Shown: positions 47,762-56,179, numbered from the stretch's first letter. The stretch is 64,000 nt of DNA from Actinosynnema pretiosum (GCF_024171695.1 NZ_JAMTCF010000027.1:1-64000), one strand, 5' to 3'. Notes: generated by a model not told the origin, from the letters alone. Translations and numbers: made by a program.

Positions 47762-48868
47762 ATGCGCGAGGCGGTGGTGCTGGTCGAGCACGAGGGGCTG
47801 CACCTGGGTTCCCTGTCCTTCGAGGTCCCCTCCAGTCCGTGGTGGAACGACGTGGAGCCGGTCACCGCGCACCTGGACGCGGTGCTGGGCGTGACCTCGG
47901 CGGTGCTGCGGCTGGTGTCCGTCGCGGGTGGTGGCCGGACCAGGGACGGGCGGGTCACCTACCAGGTCGAGGTGGACCGGGTGCCCACGCGCGGGCTGCT
48001 GCTGCGCTCCCCCGACCCCGAGCTGCCCGACGACCCGCTGCGCCTGCCGTGGGCGCGCCCCGGTGGTCCGCGCGCGCTGCTGGACTGGGCGGACGGCGTG
48101 GTGACCAGGACCGGTCCGGCCGTGCAGGTGAAGACCTGGAACCTGTCGTGCGTGTACCGGCTGCCGACCGCGTCCGGTCCGGTGTGGGTGAAGGCCGCGC
48201 CGCCGTTCCTGGCGGACGAGGGCGCCGTGGTCGCGCTGGTCGCCGGGGTGGCGCCGGACCTGGTGCCGCGCGTGCTGGCGGCGGAGCCGGGTCGGGTGCT
48301 CAGCGCGGGCGCGGGCGGTCACGACTGCTGGGACGCCACGTCGGCCGACCTGCGGGCCGTGCTGCCGCGCTTCACCGCCGCGCAGGTCGCGCTGGCCGGG
48401 AGCCCCGCGCTGGCCGCGCTGCGCCGCCGCGACGCGGGGATGGGCTCGCACGGGTTGCCGGAAACCCTGCTGCACGGGGACTTCCACTGCGGGAACTGGC
48501 GCTCGTCCGGGGTGGTGCTGGACTGGACCGACGCGCACCGCGGCAACCCGGCGCTCGACGCGGCGCGGATGCTCGGCTCGTTGCCGGTGGGCCTGCGCGG
48601 GATCGCGGAGCGGGTGTGGGTCGAGGGGTGGCGGGAGGCGTTCCCCGGCAGCGACCCGGTGGCCGCGCTGGCCGAGGCGCGGTCGGTCGTGCACCTGGTG
48701 GCGGCCGAGGTGTACGGGGAGTTCCTGGCCGGGATCGAGCGGTCCGAGCGGGTGTACCACGAGGGCGACGTGGAGCGGGCCCTCTCGGACGCGGAGGCAG
48801 CGGCCGGGGCGGTGGCCCGAGCCGCTGCGGGTGACGCCGGTCAGGCGGCGGGGGCTCCGGAGTCCTGA
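47762..48868 (+). CDS. Phosphotransferase (APH-fold) family protein
   Basis: A 368-residue kinase-fold protein. LLHGDFHCGNWR is the catalytic loop and VVLDWTDAHRGNPALDAARM holds the metal-binding Asp. The N-terminal 150 residues include an NUDIX-like or unrelated domain (EAVVLVEHEGLHLGSLSFEV) that I cannot assign. It probably phosphorylates a small molecule; antibiotic resistance should not be assumed. ATG at 47762 is favoured over TTG at 47753 by the -10 box spacing. The end overlaps the DUF3817 gene on the other strand by 28 bp. Confidence 0.72.
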   Translation: MREAVVLVEHEGLHLGSLSFEVPSSPWWNDVEPVTAHLDAVLGVTSAVLRLVSVAGGGRTRDGRVTYQVEVDRVPTRGLLLRSPDPELPDDPLRLPWARPGGPRALLDWADGVVTRTGPAVQVKTWNLSCVYRLPTASGPVWVKAAPPFLADEGAVVALVAGVAPDLVPRVLAAEPGRVLSAGAGGHDCWDATSADLRAVLPRFTAAQVALAGSPALAALRRRDAGMGSHGLPETLLHGDFHCGNWRSSGVVLDWTDAHRGNPALDAARMLGSLPVGLRGIAERVWVEGWREAFPGSDPVAALAEARSVVHLVAAEVYGEFLAGIERSERVYHEGDVERALSDAEAAAGAVARAAAGDAGQAAGAPES

Positions 48869-49185
48869 GCGCTCGCGCTGTCGGCGGGCCGCTCGTCCAG
48901 CTTGCCGTTCTTCAGCGCCCAGCGCTCGAAGAGCACGGTGCCGAAGGGCGGGATGGAGGCCAGCATCGCGACCACGAGGGTGCCCTTGGACCAGCGGTCC
49001 GACATCATCAGGGTGACCAGCAGGTAGCCGACGAAGATCGCGCCGTGCACCGGCCCGAAGATCTTCACGCCGAGCTCGTTCTCGACCACGACGTACTTGA
49101 AGAACATGCCGAGCAGGAGCCCGGCCCAGGAGACGGCCTCGGCGAACGCGAGGAGGCGGAACCGACCGACGGGGCTGGAGAGCAT
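48841..49185 (-). CDS. DUF3817 integral membrane protein
   Basis: A 114-residue protein with three membrane helices (LLAFAEAVSWAGLLLGMFFK, FGPVHGAIFVGYLLVTLMMS, TLVVAMLASIPPFGTVLFER), the arrangement of DUF3817 proteins. They share HGxxF and E-W residues with the terminal domain of some membrane carriers. ATG at 49185 is preceded by GGGGAC and, 6 nt earlier, by GACAAT. Function unknown. It follows the ABC ATPase gene on the same strand by 26 bp. Confidence 0.85.
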   Translation of the reverse strand: MLSSPVGRFRLLAFAEAVSWAGLLLGMFFKYVVVENELGVKIFGPVHGAIFVGYLLVTLMMSDRWSKGTLVVAMLASIPPFGTVLFERWALKNGKLDERPADSASAQDSGAPAA

Positions 49186-49211
49186 GTCCCCATTGTCAGT
49201 TATGACGTGTT

Positions 49212-50150
49212 TCACCCCGCCTGGGGGTCGGCGGCCACCGGGTACTCGCGGCCGGTCAGGCCGAGGAAGACGTCCTCCAGCGCGGGGGTGCGGACCTGGA
49301 AGCCGTCGGTGGGGCAGTGCGCGGACAGGGCCGAGAGGACCTGGCCGGGGCGGCGGGTGGCGATGACGAGCGAGGAGCCGATCTCGCGGGCGCGGTCGAC
49401 GCCGGTGATCGCCTGCGCGTCGCGCGCGCTGATCTCGCCCGAGGGCAGGATGACCAGCGTGGGCGCGCCGAGGCCGCGCACGAGGGCGGCGGGCGTGTCG
49501 GCGGCGAGGACCCGGCCGTGGTCGAGGATCGCGACCCGGTCGCAGAGGATCTCGGCCTCGTCGGGGTGACCGGTGGCGCAGACGACGGTCTTGCCGCTGG
49601 CCTGGACGGTGCGCAGCACGTCCCACACGTGGCGGCGGGCGGTCGGGTCGAGACCGGCGGTGGGCTCGTCGAGCAGGAGCACGTCGGGGTCGTGCGCGAG
49701 GCAGCAGGCGAGCGAGAGCAGCTGGCGCTGGGCGGCGGTCATCCGGTACTCGGGCACGTCGAGCTTGCCCGCGAGCCCGACGAGGTCGAGCGCCCGCACC
49801 GCCTCGGTGACCCCGACCCCGCGCAGCGCGCCGAACGTCATGACCTGGTCGAGCGCGGCCATGCCGTCGAAGAAGGAGGGCACCTGAGGCCGCATCCCGA
49901 CCCGCCGCACGAGCCACTCGTCACGCGGCCACGGCTCGACCCCGAGCAGCTCGACGCGCCCGGAGTCGGGCCTGCGCAGGCCTTCGAGGACTTCGAGCAG
50001 CGCGGTCTTGCCGGACCCGGCGGGCCCGAGCAGACCGAAGAACTCGCCCTCGGCGACGGTGAAGGAGACGCCGTCGAGCGCACTGCGCCCACCGACCCGG
50101 TCCTTGCGGACGTCGGACACGACGACAGCCGGGTTGCCTGTGCCTGTCAT
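49212..50150 (-). CDS. Orphan ABC transporter ATP-binding protein with a degenerate signature motif
   Basis: A 312-residue DrrA/CcmA-like ATPase: Walker A GPAGSGKTALL, Walker B VLLLDEPTAGLDPTAR, H-loop CATGHPDEAE. The ABC signature LSGGQ is replaced by MTAAQRQ, and the Q-loop reads GMRPQVPSFFDG. The C-terminal 80 residues form the extra domain common in DrrA-type proteins, ending VFLGLTGREYP. No permease gene is adjacent; the only membrane protein near is DUF3817. The ATG lies 8 nt after a minus-strand TACGGT box. Confidence 0.82.
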   Translation of the reverse strand: MTGTGNPAVVVSDVRKDRVGGRSALDGVSFTVAEGEFFGLLGPAGSGKTALLEVLEGLRRPDSGRVELLGVEPWPRDEWLVRRVGMRPQVPSFFDGMAALDQVMTFGALRGVGVTEAVRALDLVGLAGKLDVPEYRMTAAQRQLLSLACCLAHDPDVLLLDEPTAGLDPTARRHVWDVLRTVQASGKTVVCATGHPDEAEILCDRVAILDHGRVLAADTPAALVRGLGAPTLVILPSGEISARDAQAITGVDRAREIGSSLVIATRRPGQVLSALSAHCPTDGFQVRTPALEDVFLGLTGREYPVAADPQAG

Positions 50151-50460
50151 GGCCCCTGACCGTAAGGGCTTCGGGTTCCCGCCGAGGGGAATTTCCCGCT
50201 TAGCCGTCCGGAGTTGGTCTGAGTCGGGACTTTCGGCCCCATTCGGGACAACCGTCCACCCCGGAGAGCCAGCCTACTCGCTTCGGGGGTGGGGTGGGGG
50301 GACGGGGCCGGGGGGTTCCGGTGGGTGGGCGGCGGGGGCGGAGGCGTGGGACGACGGGAGGCGGGGTGGGTGGAAACGGGCTACCGGAGACAGCGGTCCG
50401 GGTATCGTGATCTGCGGAATCATTGGAATCAGCCGACGAGCCCGAGGTGTGCCGACAACA
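50151..50460. other. Intergenic region upstream of the helical protein
   Basis: 310 bp with a G-rich strand between 50280 and 50380. No gene was recognised. TATCGT at 50403-50408 is a possible -10 box for the gene at 50461, giving a leader of about 45 nt. Confidence 0.4.
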
Positions 50461-50844
50461 ATGGACATGAAATCCATACAGACGTTGACGCAGAACATGA
50501 CCGGCTTCCGCCAGGCGGCTGAATCCGGTGGATTCGCGATCAGCAGCGATGGCGCCCAGGCCTACCTCGACGCGATCGACCAGGCGCTGCGAAGCCTGGA
50601 CGACACCGCGAAGAACTTGCACACGCTCAGCCAGGAGGTGCGGCTCGGAACGAGTCCCGACGCACTGGCGATCGCCAAGTACAACCTCGAGAACGCCACC
50701 GGCGGAAGCGGGACGATCGGGATCGTTCCGGCGCTGAATCAGTTGACGACTGCTCTCAGTGAAGCCAGAGCTGCCGTGCAGAAAGCGATAGAGAACTACG
50801 AGGCGAACGACTTGCAGACCAAGAAAACCCTCGACAAGCAGTGA
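50461..50844 (+). CDS. Small all-helical protein, 127 residues (possible WXG100-like)
   Basis: MDMKSIQTLTQNMTGFRQAA begins two long amphipathic helices joined by a Gly-rich turn near residue 82 (ENATGGSGTIG). Size and helix layout recall ESX-type secreted proteins, but no W-x-G is present. Proteins of this type commonly precede DUF3558 lipoproteins in Pseudonocardiales, as here (GTGA overlap). ATG at 50461 has no strong ribosome site. A truncated copy of its 3' end is found at 51538-51639. Function unknown. Confidence 0.65.
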   Translation: MDMKSIQTLTQNMTGFRQAAESGGFAISSDGAQAYLDAIDQALRSLDDTAKNLHTLSQEVRLGTSPDALAIAKYNLENATGGSGTIGIVPALNQLTTALSEARAAVQKAIENYEANDLQTKKTLDKQ

Positions 50845-51380
50845 GGCCAGCGATCTTGAAAAAGCACCGGGCACTGCTCAGCGCGCTGCTCCTCTCCACC
50901 ATCGCCCTCAGCGGCTGCTCGACCGTCGAACCGGGCAGCCCTTCCGCCGCCGACACGGACAGCCCCACCACGTCAGGCACGAGCAGCCCGAGTTCCACCT
51001 CCCAGGCGGCCCCGGACGCCTGCGCGCTCCTGGAGAAGGTGTCCAGCGAGTTCGACCTGACCAACCTGGAGAAAAAATCGGCCTCGGACTGCGAAGCCGA
51101 TCTGCCCGAAGTCCGATCGGTGGGCGTCACGATCTACTCCGATCGCGGCTTGGCCCAGTACAACGCAGGCTCCCAGGCCGTGGTCTCCGAGATCGACATC
51201 AACGGTCGCCGGGGAAAGCTGGTCGAGAAAGCGCTGAGGGAGGTCGACTGCGCCGTCGTCGTCGAACTGGACGAGAACTCCCGCGTGGACGTCTTCGCCT
51301 CCGCCAGCTTGACCGGCGACTCCTGCACGGTGGCCCAGCAGATCGCCAAGGCGATCGAGCCCGACCTCCCCCGCTCCTGA
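50841..51380 (+). CDS. DUF3558 lipoprotein, copy 1
   Basis: A 179-residue protein with a signal peptide and lipobox IALSGCS, a Ser/Thr/Pro linker, then the DUF3558 domain (DACALLEKVSSEFDLTNLEK to SCTVAQQIAKAIEPDLP) with four cysteines likely paired. GTG at 50841 overlaps the previous stop; TTG at 50856 is an alternative. It is anchored on the outer face of the membrane, function unknown. Copy 2 starts 804 bp downstream and shares the last eleven residues (IAKAIEPDLPRS region) exactly. Confidence 0.85.
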   Translation: MRPAILKKHRALLSALLLSTIALSGCSTVEPGSPSAADTDSPTTSGTSSPSSTSQAAPDACALLEKVSSEFDLTNLEKKSASDCEADLPEVRSVGVTIYSDRGLAQYNAGSQAVVSEIDINGRRGKLVEKALREVDCAVVVELDENSRVDVFASASLTGDSCTVAQQIAKAIEPDLPRS

Positions 51381-51455
51381 CCCCTCACCCCACCGGGCGA
51401 AGACCTCGCTGGAGCCGCCCTCGGCTCCGGCGAGGAGCACACCCTCCCCTCACCG

Positions 51456-51639
51456 CTGACAGTCATCACCTGCCTGGGTGTGACGTCGTCACTACGACGA
51501 TGTCGTCCCGCATGGCGCGCAACCCGACACCCACAAGATGCTGCGCGACCTGACGAGCGCCCGCTCGGCCGTGCGGAAAGCGGTGGACAGCTACGGGTCG
51601 AACGACTCGCAGACCAAGAACATCCGCGACAAGCAGTAA
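51456..51639 (+). pseudogene. Chimeric remnant: lacI promoter/5' end joined to the helical-protein 3' end
   Basis: 51456-51540 is a diverged copy of the lacI promoter and first codons (CTGACA, 17 bp, TGTGAC, a palindrome GACGA-TG-TCGTC, then ACAAGATGC). At about 51540 it switches to the last 32 codons of the helical protein (LTSARSAVRKAVDSYGSNDS, then QTKNIRDKQ, against LSEARAAVQKAIENYEANDL). ATG at 51538 is in frame and would give a 33-residue chimeric peptide ending 5 bp before the second DUF3558 gene. This is the junction expected from a tandem duplication of about 0.8 kb. Confidence 0.8.
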
Positions 51640-51644
51640 GGTCA

Positions 51645-52178
51645 GTGATCTTGAAACCGCACCGGGTGCCGCTCAGCGCGCTGCTCCTGTCCGCCGCCGT
51701 CCTCAGCGGCTGCTCGACCGTCGAGCCCGGCAGCCCTTCCCCCGCAGGCACGGGCAGCCCCGCGACTTCAGGGGCCAGCAGCACGAGTTCCGCTCCCCAG
51801 GCCGTCCCAGACGCCTGCGCGCTCCTCGAGAAGGTGGCCGGTGAGTTCAGCGTGACGAACGTGGAGAAGTCATCGGACGGGGAGGACTGCGACGGCGACC
51901 TGCCCGAGGTCCGGTCGATCGCGATCCAGGTCTACCCCGATCTTGGGCTAGCCCAGTACAACCCGATCTACCAGGCCGTGGTCTCCGACATCGACGTCAA
52001 CGGACGCCGGGGCAAACTGGTCGAGAAGGCGCTGACGAAGTTCGACTGCGCCGTCGTCCTCGAACTCACCGAGACCTCCCGCGTCGACGTCTTCGCCTCC
52101 GCCAGCGTGACCAACGACTCCTGCGCGGTGGCCCAGCAGATCGCCAAGGCGATCGAGCCCGACCTCCCCCGCTCCTGA
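51645..52178 (+). CDS. DUF3558 lipoprotein, copy 2
   Basis: A 177-residue paralogue of the protein at 50841, with lipobox AVLSGCS and TVEPGSPSPAGTGSPATSG as linker. The domain runs from DACALLEKVAGEFSVTNVEK to AQQIAKAIEPDLPRS. GTG at 51645 (or TTG at 51651) starts it. Upstream it has only the 33-residue remnant of the helical gene, preceded by the copied lacI promoter, so its transcription may now respond to the LacI-type regulator. Confidence 0.85.
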   Translation: MILKPHRVPLSALLLSAAVLSGCSTVEPGSPSPAGTGSPATSGASSTSSAPQAVPDACALLEKVAGEFSVTNVEKSSDGEDCDGDLPEVRSIAIQVYPDLGLAQYNPIYQAVVSDIDVNGRRGKLVEKALTKFDCAVVLELTETSRVDVFASASVTNDSCAVAQQIAKAIEPDLPRS

Positions 52179-52233
52179 CCGATCAAGCCCCCTCCCCGCC
52201 TTCGGCCACCCGCCCCCTCCCCCCACCCCACCG

Positions 52234-52286
52234 TTGACAGCCATCACCCGCTCGGGGTGTGATGCCGTCACTATGACAACGTTGTC
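52234..52286 (+). promoter_or_regulatory. lacI promoter with palindromic operator
   Basis: TTGACA (52234-52239), an 18-bp spacer and TGTGAT (52258-52263) place the transcript start at about the ATG at 52273. The perfect palindrome GACAACGTTGTC (52275-52286) begins inside the second codon. An operator at +3 to +14 of a leaderless gene suggests self-repression. Confidence 0.65.
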
Positions 52287-53316
52287 CCCGAACGGCGCGC
52301 AGTCAGGTGCCCGCAAGATGCGGCGCGCCACCATGAACGACGTCGCGCGTCTGGCCGGGGTCAGCATCAAGACCGTCTCCCGCGTCGTCAACGACGAGGC
52401 CGGGGTGCACCCGGCCACCGCCGAGCGGGTGCTCGCGGCCATCGACCAGCTCGGGTTCCGGCGCAACCTCAGCGCCCGCAACCTGCGGCGCGGCTCCTCC
52501 ACCGGCACCATCGGCATGGTCCTGGAGGACGTCGCGAACCCCTTCTACTCCGGCGTCACCCGCGCCGTGCAGGAGATCGCGCGGTTGCGCGGCAGGCAGG
52601 TCATCACCGGCTCCTCCGACGAGGACCCCGCCCGCGAGCGCGAGCTGGCCCTGGAGTTCTGCTCCCGCCGCGTCGACGGCCTGCTCATCGTCCCCGCAGG
52701 CCTCCAGCACGGCTACCTCGTCCCCGAGATGCGCGCGGGCACCCCGGTCGTCTTCCTCGACCGCCCCGCCGGTGACGTCGTCGCCGACACCGTCCTGGTC
52801 GACAACATCGGCGGGACGGCGGAGGCCGTCGCGCACCTCGCCGCGCACGGGCACCGGCGGATCGCGTTCCTCGGCGACTCGCCCGACATCTTCACCGCCA
52901 ACGAGCGCCTGCGCGGCTACCGCGAGGGCTGCGCGCGCGCAGGTCTCGGCCACCACGACGCCCTGGTGTCGATGGGCCCGCACGACGAGCACTCGGTGCG
53001 CCGCGCCCTGCACCGGTTGCGCACCGCCCCCGCCCCCGCGACCGCGCTGGTCACCGGCAACAACCGGATCACCGTGCACGTGCTGCGCGCGCTGGCGGGC
53101 TCCACCGACCGACCGGCCCTGGTGGGCTTCGACGACTTCGAGCTGGCCGACCTGCTCTCGCCACCGGTGACGGTGATCGCGCACGACGCGAAGGCGCTGG
53201 GCAAGGCCGCCGCCGATCTGCTGCACGCCCGGCTGGACGGGGACACCTCGCCGCCGCGCCGCGTGGTTCTGCCCGTGCGCCTGGTGCCACGGGGTTCAGG
53301 GGAGGTCCGCAGGTGA
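52273..53316 (+). CDS. LacI family transcriptional regulator
   Basis: A 347-residue repressor-type protein. The helix-turn-helix is at about 20-45 (MNDVARLAGVSIKTVSRVVN), the hinge follows (RNLSARNLRRGSSTGTIGMV), then the periplasmic-binding-like sugar domain (SPDIFTANERLRGYREG, ALVGFDDFELADLLSPPVTV). ATG at 52273 is chosen because a strong promoter places transcription there; ATG at 52318 is an alternative. It overlaps manA by 4 bp and probably controls the manA-ABC operon, sensing the transported sugar or its phosphate. Confidence 0.9.
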   Translation: MTTLSPNGAQSGARKMRRATMNDVARLAGVSIKTVSRVVNDEAGVHPATAERVLAAIDQLGFRRNLSARNLRRGSSTGTIGMVLEDVANPFYSGVTRAVQEIARLRGRQVITGSSDEDPARERELALEFCSRRVDGLLIVPAGLQHGYLVPEMRAGTPVVFLDRPAGDVVADTVLVDNIGGTAEAVAHLAAHGHRRIAFLGDSPDIFTANERLRGYREGCARAGLGHHDALVSMGPHDEHSVRRALHRLRTAPAPATALVTGNNRITVHVLRALAGSTDRPALVGFDDFELADLLSPPVTVIAHDAKALGKAAADLLHARLDGDTSPPRRVVLPVRLVPRGSGEVRR

Positions 53317-54332
53317 GCAACACCGGTGCACGGGCGATCGAACTGCCCGCCAACCAGCCGAAGCAGTTCTACCGGGGTGGCGCGTCCATCGCGGAGCTGC
53401 GCGGCGCGCCCGAGGCCGACTTCGGCCCGGAGGACTGGGTCGCCTCGACCACGACGCTGTTCGGCAAGCCCGACGCGGGCCTGTCCCGGCTGCCGGACGG
53501 CAGGCTGCTGCGCGACGCCGTCGCCGCCGACCCGACGACGTGGCTGGGCCGGGAGCACGTCGCGGAGTTCGGCGCCGACACCGCGCTGCTGGTGAAGCTG
53601 CTCGACGCGGGCCAGCGCCTTCCGGTGCACTGCCACCCGTCGAACGCGTTCGCCGCGACCCACCTCGACTGCCGCCACGGCAAGACCGAGGCCTGGATCG
53701 TGATCGGCACCAAGGGCGCGAACCCGTTGGTGTACATCGGTTTCCGCGACGACGTGCCCGAGGACGTGGTGACCCGCTGGGTCGCCGAGCAGGACACCTC
53801 GGCGATGCTCGGCGCGCTGAACGAGGTCCGCGTCTCCCCCGGCGACGTGGTGTTCGTGCCCGCCGGGGTGCCGCACGCGATCGGCGCGGGCGTGTTCATC
53901 GTGGAGCTCCAGCAGCCCACCGACTTCTCGGTCACCCTGGAGTGGTCCGGCTTCCTGGACAACCCGGACGCGGGCCACCTCGGCCTCGGCTACGACAAGG
54001 CCCTCGGCTGCGTCGACCGGGACGGCTGGGGCGGCAGGCTGGACGAGCTGATCCGGCGCACCGGTGATCAGTCCCAGGGCGCCGTGGACCTGTTCGCCCG
54101 CAACGCCGATCCGTTCTTCCGCGCCGACCGCCTGCACGTGTCCGGCTCCGTCGAGCTGGACCCGTCGTTCGCCGTGCTGGTCGTGCTCGAGGGCAGCGGG
54201 ACCCTCGGCTCCCTGGACCTGCGCCGGGGGAGCACTGCCGTCGTGCCGCACGCGGCGGGGCAGGAGGTCCTGTCCGGCGACCTGGTCGCCGTGCGGTGCA
54301 GGCCGCCACTGCCGTCCAGCCTCGGGAGCTGA
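53313..54332 (+). CDS. manA: Mannose-6-phosphate isomerase, class I
   Basis: Interconverts mannose-6-phosphate and fructose-6-phosphate. The 339-residue cupin-type zinc enzyme has LPVHCHPSNAFAATH (metal ligands), GKTEAWIVIGTKGANPLVYI with the conserved Glu, and PAGVPHAIGAGVFIVELQQP with the last ligand. GTG overlaps the lacI stop (GTGA). Its place between the regulator and the ABC genes suggests that the transported sugar enters metabolism through mannose-6-phosphate or a related hexose phosphate. Confidence 0.88.
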   Translation: MSNTGARAIELPANQPKQFYRGGASIAELRGAPEADFGPEDWVASTTTLFGKPDAGLSRLPDGRLLRDAVAADPTTWLGREHVAEFGADTALLVKLLDAGQRLPVHCHPSNAFAATHLDCRHGKTEAWIVIGTKGANPLVYIGFRDDVPEDVVTRWVAEQDTSAMLGALNEVRVSPGDVVFVPAGVPHAIGAGVFIVELQQPTDFSVTLEWSGFLDNPDAGHLGLGYDKALGCVDRDGWGGRLDELIRRTGDQSQGAVDLFARNADPFFRADRLHVSGSVELDPSFAVLVVLEGSGTLGSLDLRRGSTAVVPHAAGQEVLSGDLVAVRCRPPLPSSLGS

Positions 54333-54333
54333 T

Positions 54334-55095
54334 GTGGGCTTACCGCTGTTAGAAGCGCGCGACCTGGTCAAGCACTACGGCGGCGTGGAAGCGTTGCGCG
54401 GCGCCGGTTTCAGCGCCGAGGCCGGTGAGGTCGTCGCGCTGATCGGCGACAACGGCGCGGGCAAGTCGACCCTGGTGAAGTGCCTGTCGGGGGTGGAGCA
54501 GCCGGACTCCGGGACGATCTCGTTCGACGGGAACCCGGTGTCCCTGCCCTCCCCGACGGCCGCCCGCGCGCTGGGCGTCGAGACGGTCTACCAGGACCTC
54601 GCGGTCGCGCCGGACCTCGACCCGGCCGCGAACCTGTACCTGGGCCGGGAGCTGCGCAAGCCCGGCCTGCTCGGGAAGCTCGGCGTGCTGGACAAGAAGG
54701 AGATGCGGCGGCGCGCGCAGAACTCGTTCGCCGAGCTGGGCGTGTCGCTGCAGAGCGTGGACGTGCCGATCGGGTCGCTGTCCGGCGGGCAGCGGCAGAG
54801 CGTGGCGGTGGCCCGCTCGGTGGTGTGGGCCAGCAGGCTCGTGTTCATGGACGAGCCGACGGCCGCGCTGGGCGTGGTGCAGCGCCAGAAGGTGCTCGAC
54901 GTGGTGCGGCGGGTCCGCGACCAGGGCATCGCGGTGGTGCTGATCAGCCACAACATGCCCGAGGTGCTGGCGGTGGCCGACCGGGTCGAGGTGCTGCGGC
55001 TGGGCCGCAGGGTGGCCCGGTTCCGGGCGGCCGACGCGACCGTCGAGGACCTGGTCGGGGCGATGACCGGCGCGCTGTCCCAGGAGGAGTCGTGA
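54334..55095 (+). CDS. Sugar ABC transporter ATP-binding protein (single-domain, RbsA/FrcA-like)
   Basis: A 253-residue ATPase: Walker A GDNGAGKSTLVK, Q-loop VETVYQDLAV, signature LSGGQRQSVA, Walker B LVFMDEPTAA, H-loop ISHNMPE. It has one nucleotide domain instead of the fused pair of RbsA, as in FrcA. GTG at 54334 follows GGGAGCTGAT. Codons 3 and 6 are TTA (54340-54342 and 54349-54351), rare in this DNA, so translation may depend on the UUA-reading tRNA. The stop overlaps the permease start (GTGA). Confidence 0.92.
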   Translation: MGLPLLEARDLVKHYGGVEALRGAGFSAEAGEVVALIGDNGAGKSTLVKCLSGVEQPDSGTISFDGNPVSLPSPTAARALGVETVYQDLAVAPDLDPAANLYLGRELRKPGLLGKLGVLDKKEMRRRAQNSFAELGVSLQSVDVPIGSLSGGQRQSVAVARSVVWASRLVFMDEPTAALGVVQRQKVLDVVRRVRDQGIAVVLISHNMPEVLAVADRVEVLRLGRRVARFRAADATVEDLVGAMTGALSQEES

Positions 55096-56123
55096 CCGCT
55101 CCGGAGAAGCCGCTGGACCCGGACGTCCAGCCGGGGAGCCCCCTCGGGCGCAGGCTCGCCACCTCCAACACGCTGTGGATCGGCCTGGTGCTGCTGGTCC
55201 TGGTCGCGGTGTTCGGCGCGCTGCGCCCGGACGCGGTGCTGACCACCTTCACGCTCCAGACGACGCTGGTGGAGACCTCGGTCCTGCTGGTGCTGTCGGT
55301 CGGCATGACGTTCGTGATCATCACCGCCGGGATCGACCTGTCGGTCGGCTCGGTGCTGGTGTTCTCCGGCGTCACGGCGGCGATGGCGATGAACGCGGTC
55401 AGCGGCGGCGACGCCACCGGCGCCGGGTGGGGCACCGTCCTCTTAGGACTGGTCGTCGCACTCGCGAGCGGCTCCGCGTGGGGACTGCTCAACGGCGTGC
55501 TCATCGCGCGGGCGGGCATCCCGCCGCTGATCGTGACGCTGGGCTCGTTCGGCGCGGCGCTCGGCGCGGGCCAGCTGCTGTCCGACGGCTCGAACGTCAG
55601 CGGCGTCCCGGACGTGCTGACGAACGGCCTCGGCACCGGCACCTGGTTCGGCGTGCCCAACCTGGTGCTGCTGGCCGCCGCGGTGACGGCGGTGGGCGCG
55701 CTGCTGCTGTCCACCACCCGCTTCGGCAGGCACACCCACGCGATCGGCTCGAACGCGGAGGCCGTGCGGCGGGCGGGCGTCTCGGTGTCCGGGCACCTGG
55801 TGAAGGTGTACCTGCTGGCGGGCGCGCTCGCCGGGCTCGCCGGGTTCATGGCGCTGGCCTACTTCCGGGTCGCCTCCATCACCGGCCACGACACCGACAA
55901 CCTCAACGCGATCGCGGGCGTGGTCCTGGGCGGCACCAGCCTGTTCGGCGGGGTCGGCTCGGTCGTCGGCACGGTGCTGGGCGTGTTCATCCCGGCGGTG
56001 CTGCGCAAGGGCTTCGTGATCGTGGGCGTGAACGTGTACTGGCAGCCGATCGCCGTGGCCGTGGTGCTGGTGGCCGCCGTGTGGTTCGACCAGTCGCGGC
56101 GCAAGGCGCGGAACCGGCGCTAG
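55092..56123 (+). CDS. Sugar ABC transporter permease (RbsC/FrcC family)
   Basis: A 343-residue inner-membrane protein with about ten helices. It has the family block LSVGMTFVIITAGIDLSVGS (residues 72-91) and AGVVLGGTSLFGGVGSVVGT near 274. It forms a homodimeric channel with the ATPase below and the lipoprotein receptor outside. One TTA codon is present at 55443-55445 (L118). Confidence 0.93.
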   Translation: MTAPEKPLDPDVQPGSPLGRRLATSNTLWIGLVLLVLVAVFGALRPDAVLTTFTLQTTLVETSVLLVLSVGMTFVIITAGIDLSVGSVLVFSGVTAAMAMNAVSGGDATGAGWGTVLLGLVVALASGSAWGLLNGVLIARAGIPPLIVTLGSFGAALGAGQLLSDGSNVSGVPDVLTNGLGTGTWFGVPNLVLLAAAVTAVGALLLSTTRFGRHTHAIGSNAEAVRRAGVSVSGHLVKVYLLAGALAGLAGFMALAYFRVASITGHDTDNLNAIAGVVLGGTSLFGGVGSVVGTVLGVFIPAVLRKGFVIVGVNVYWQPIAVAVVLVAAVWFDQSRRKARNRR

Positions 56124-56179
56124 AGCGGGCGGCGCCGGTCGGAGGGCACGGGACGCGAACGCTGATGCGGGAGGGAACG

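Noticed and set aside
47762-48868. Aminoglycoside resistance gene
   Set aside because: Only the general kinase fold motifs are visible; nothing indicates antibiotic specificity, and no resistance context is present.
50461-50844. ESX secretion substrate (WXG100)
   Set aside because: Size and helices are compatible, but the W-x-G motif and any ESX machinery genes are missing, so it is left as unknown.
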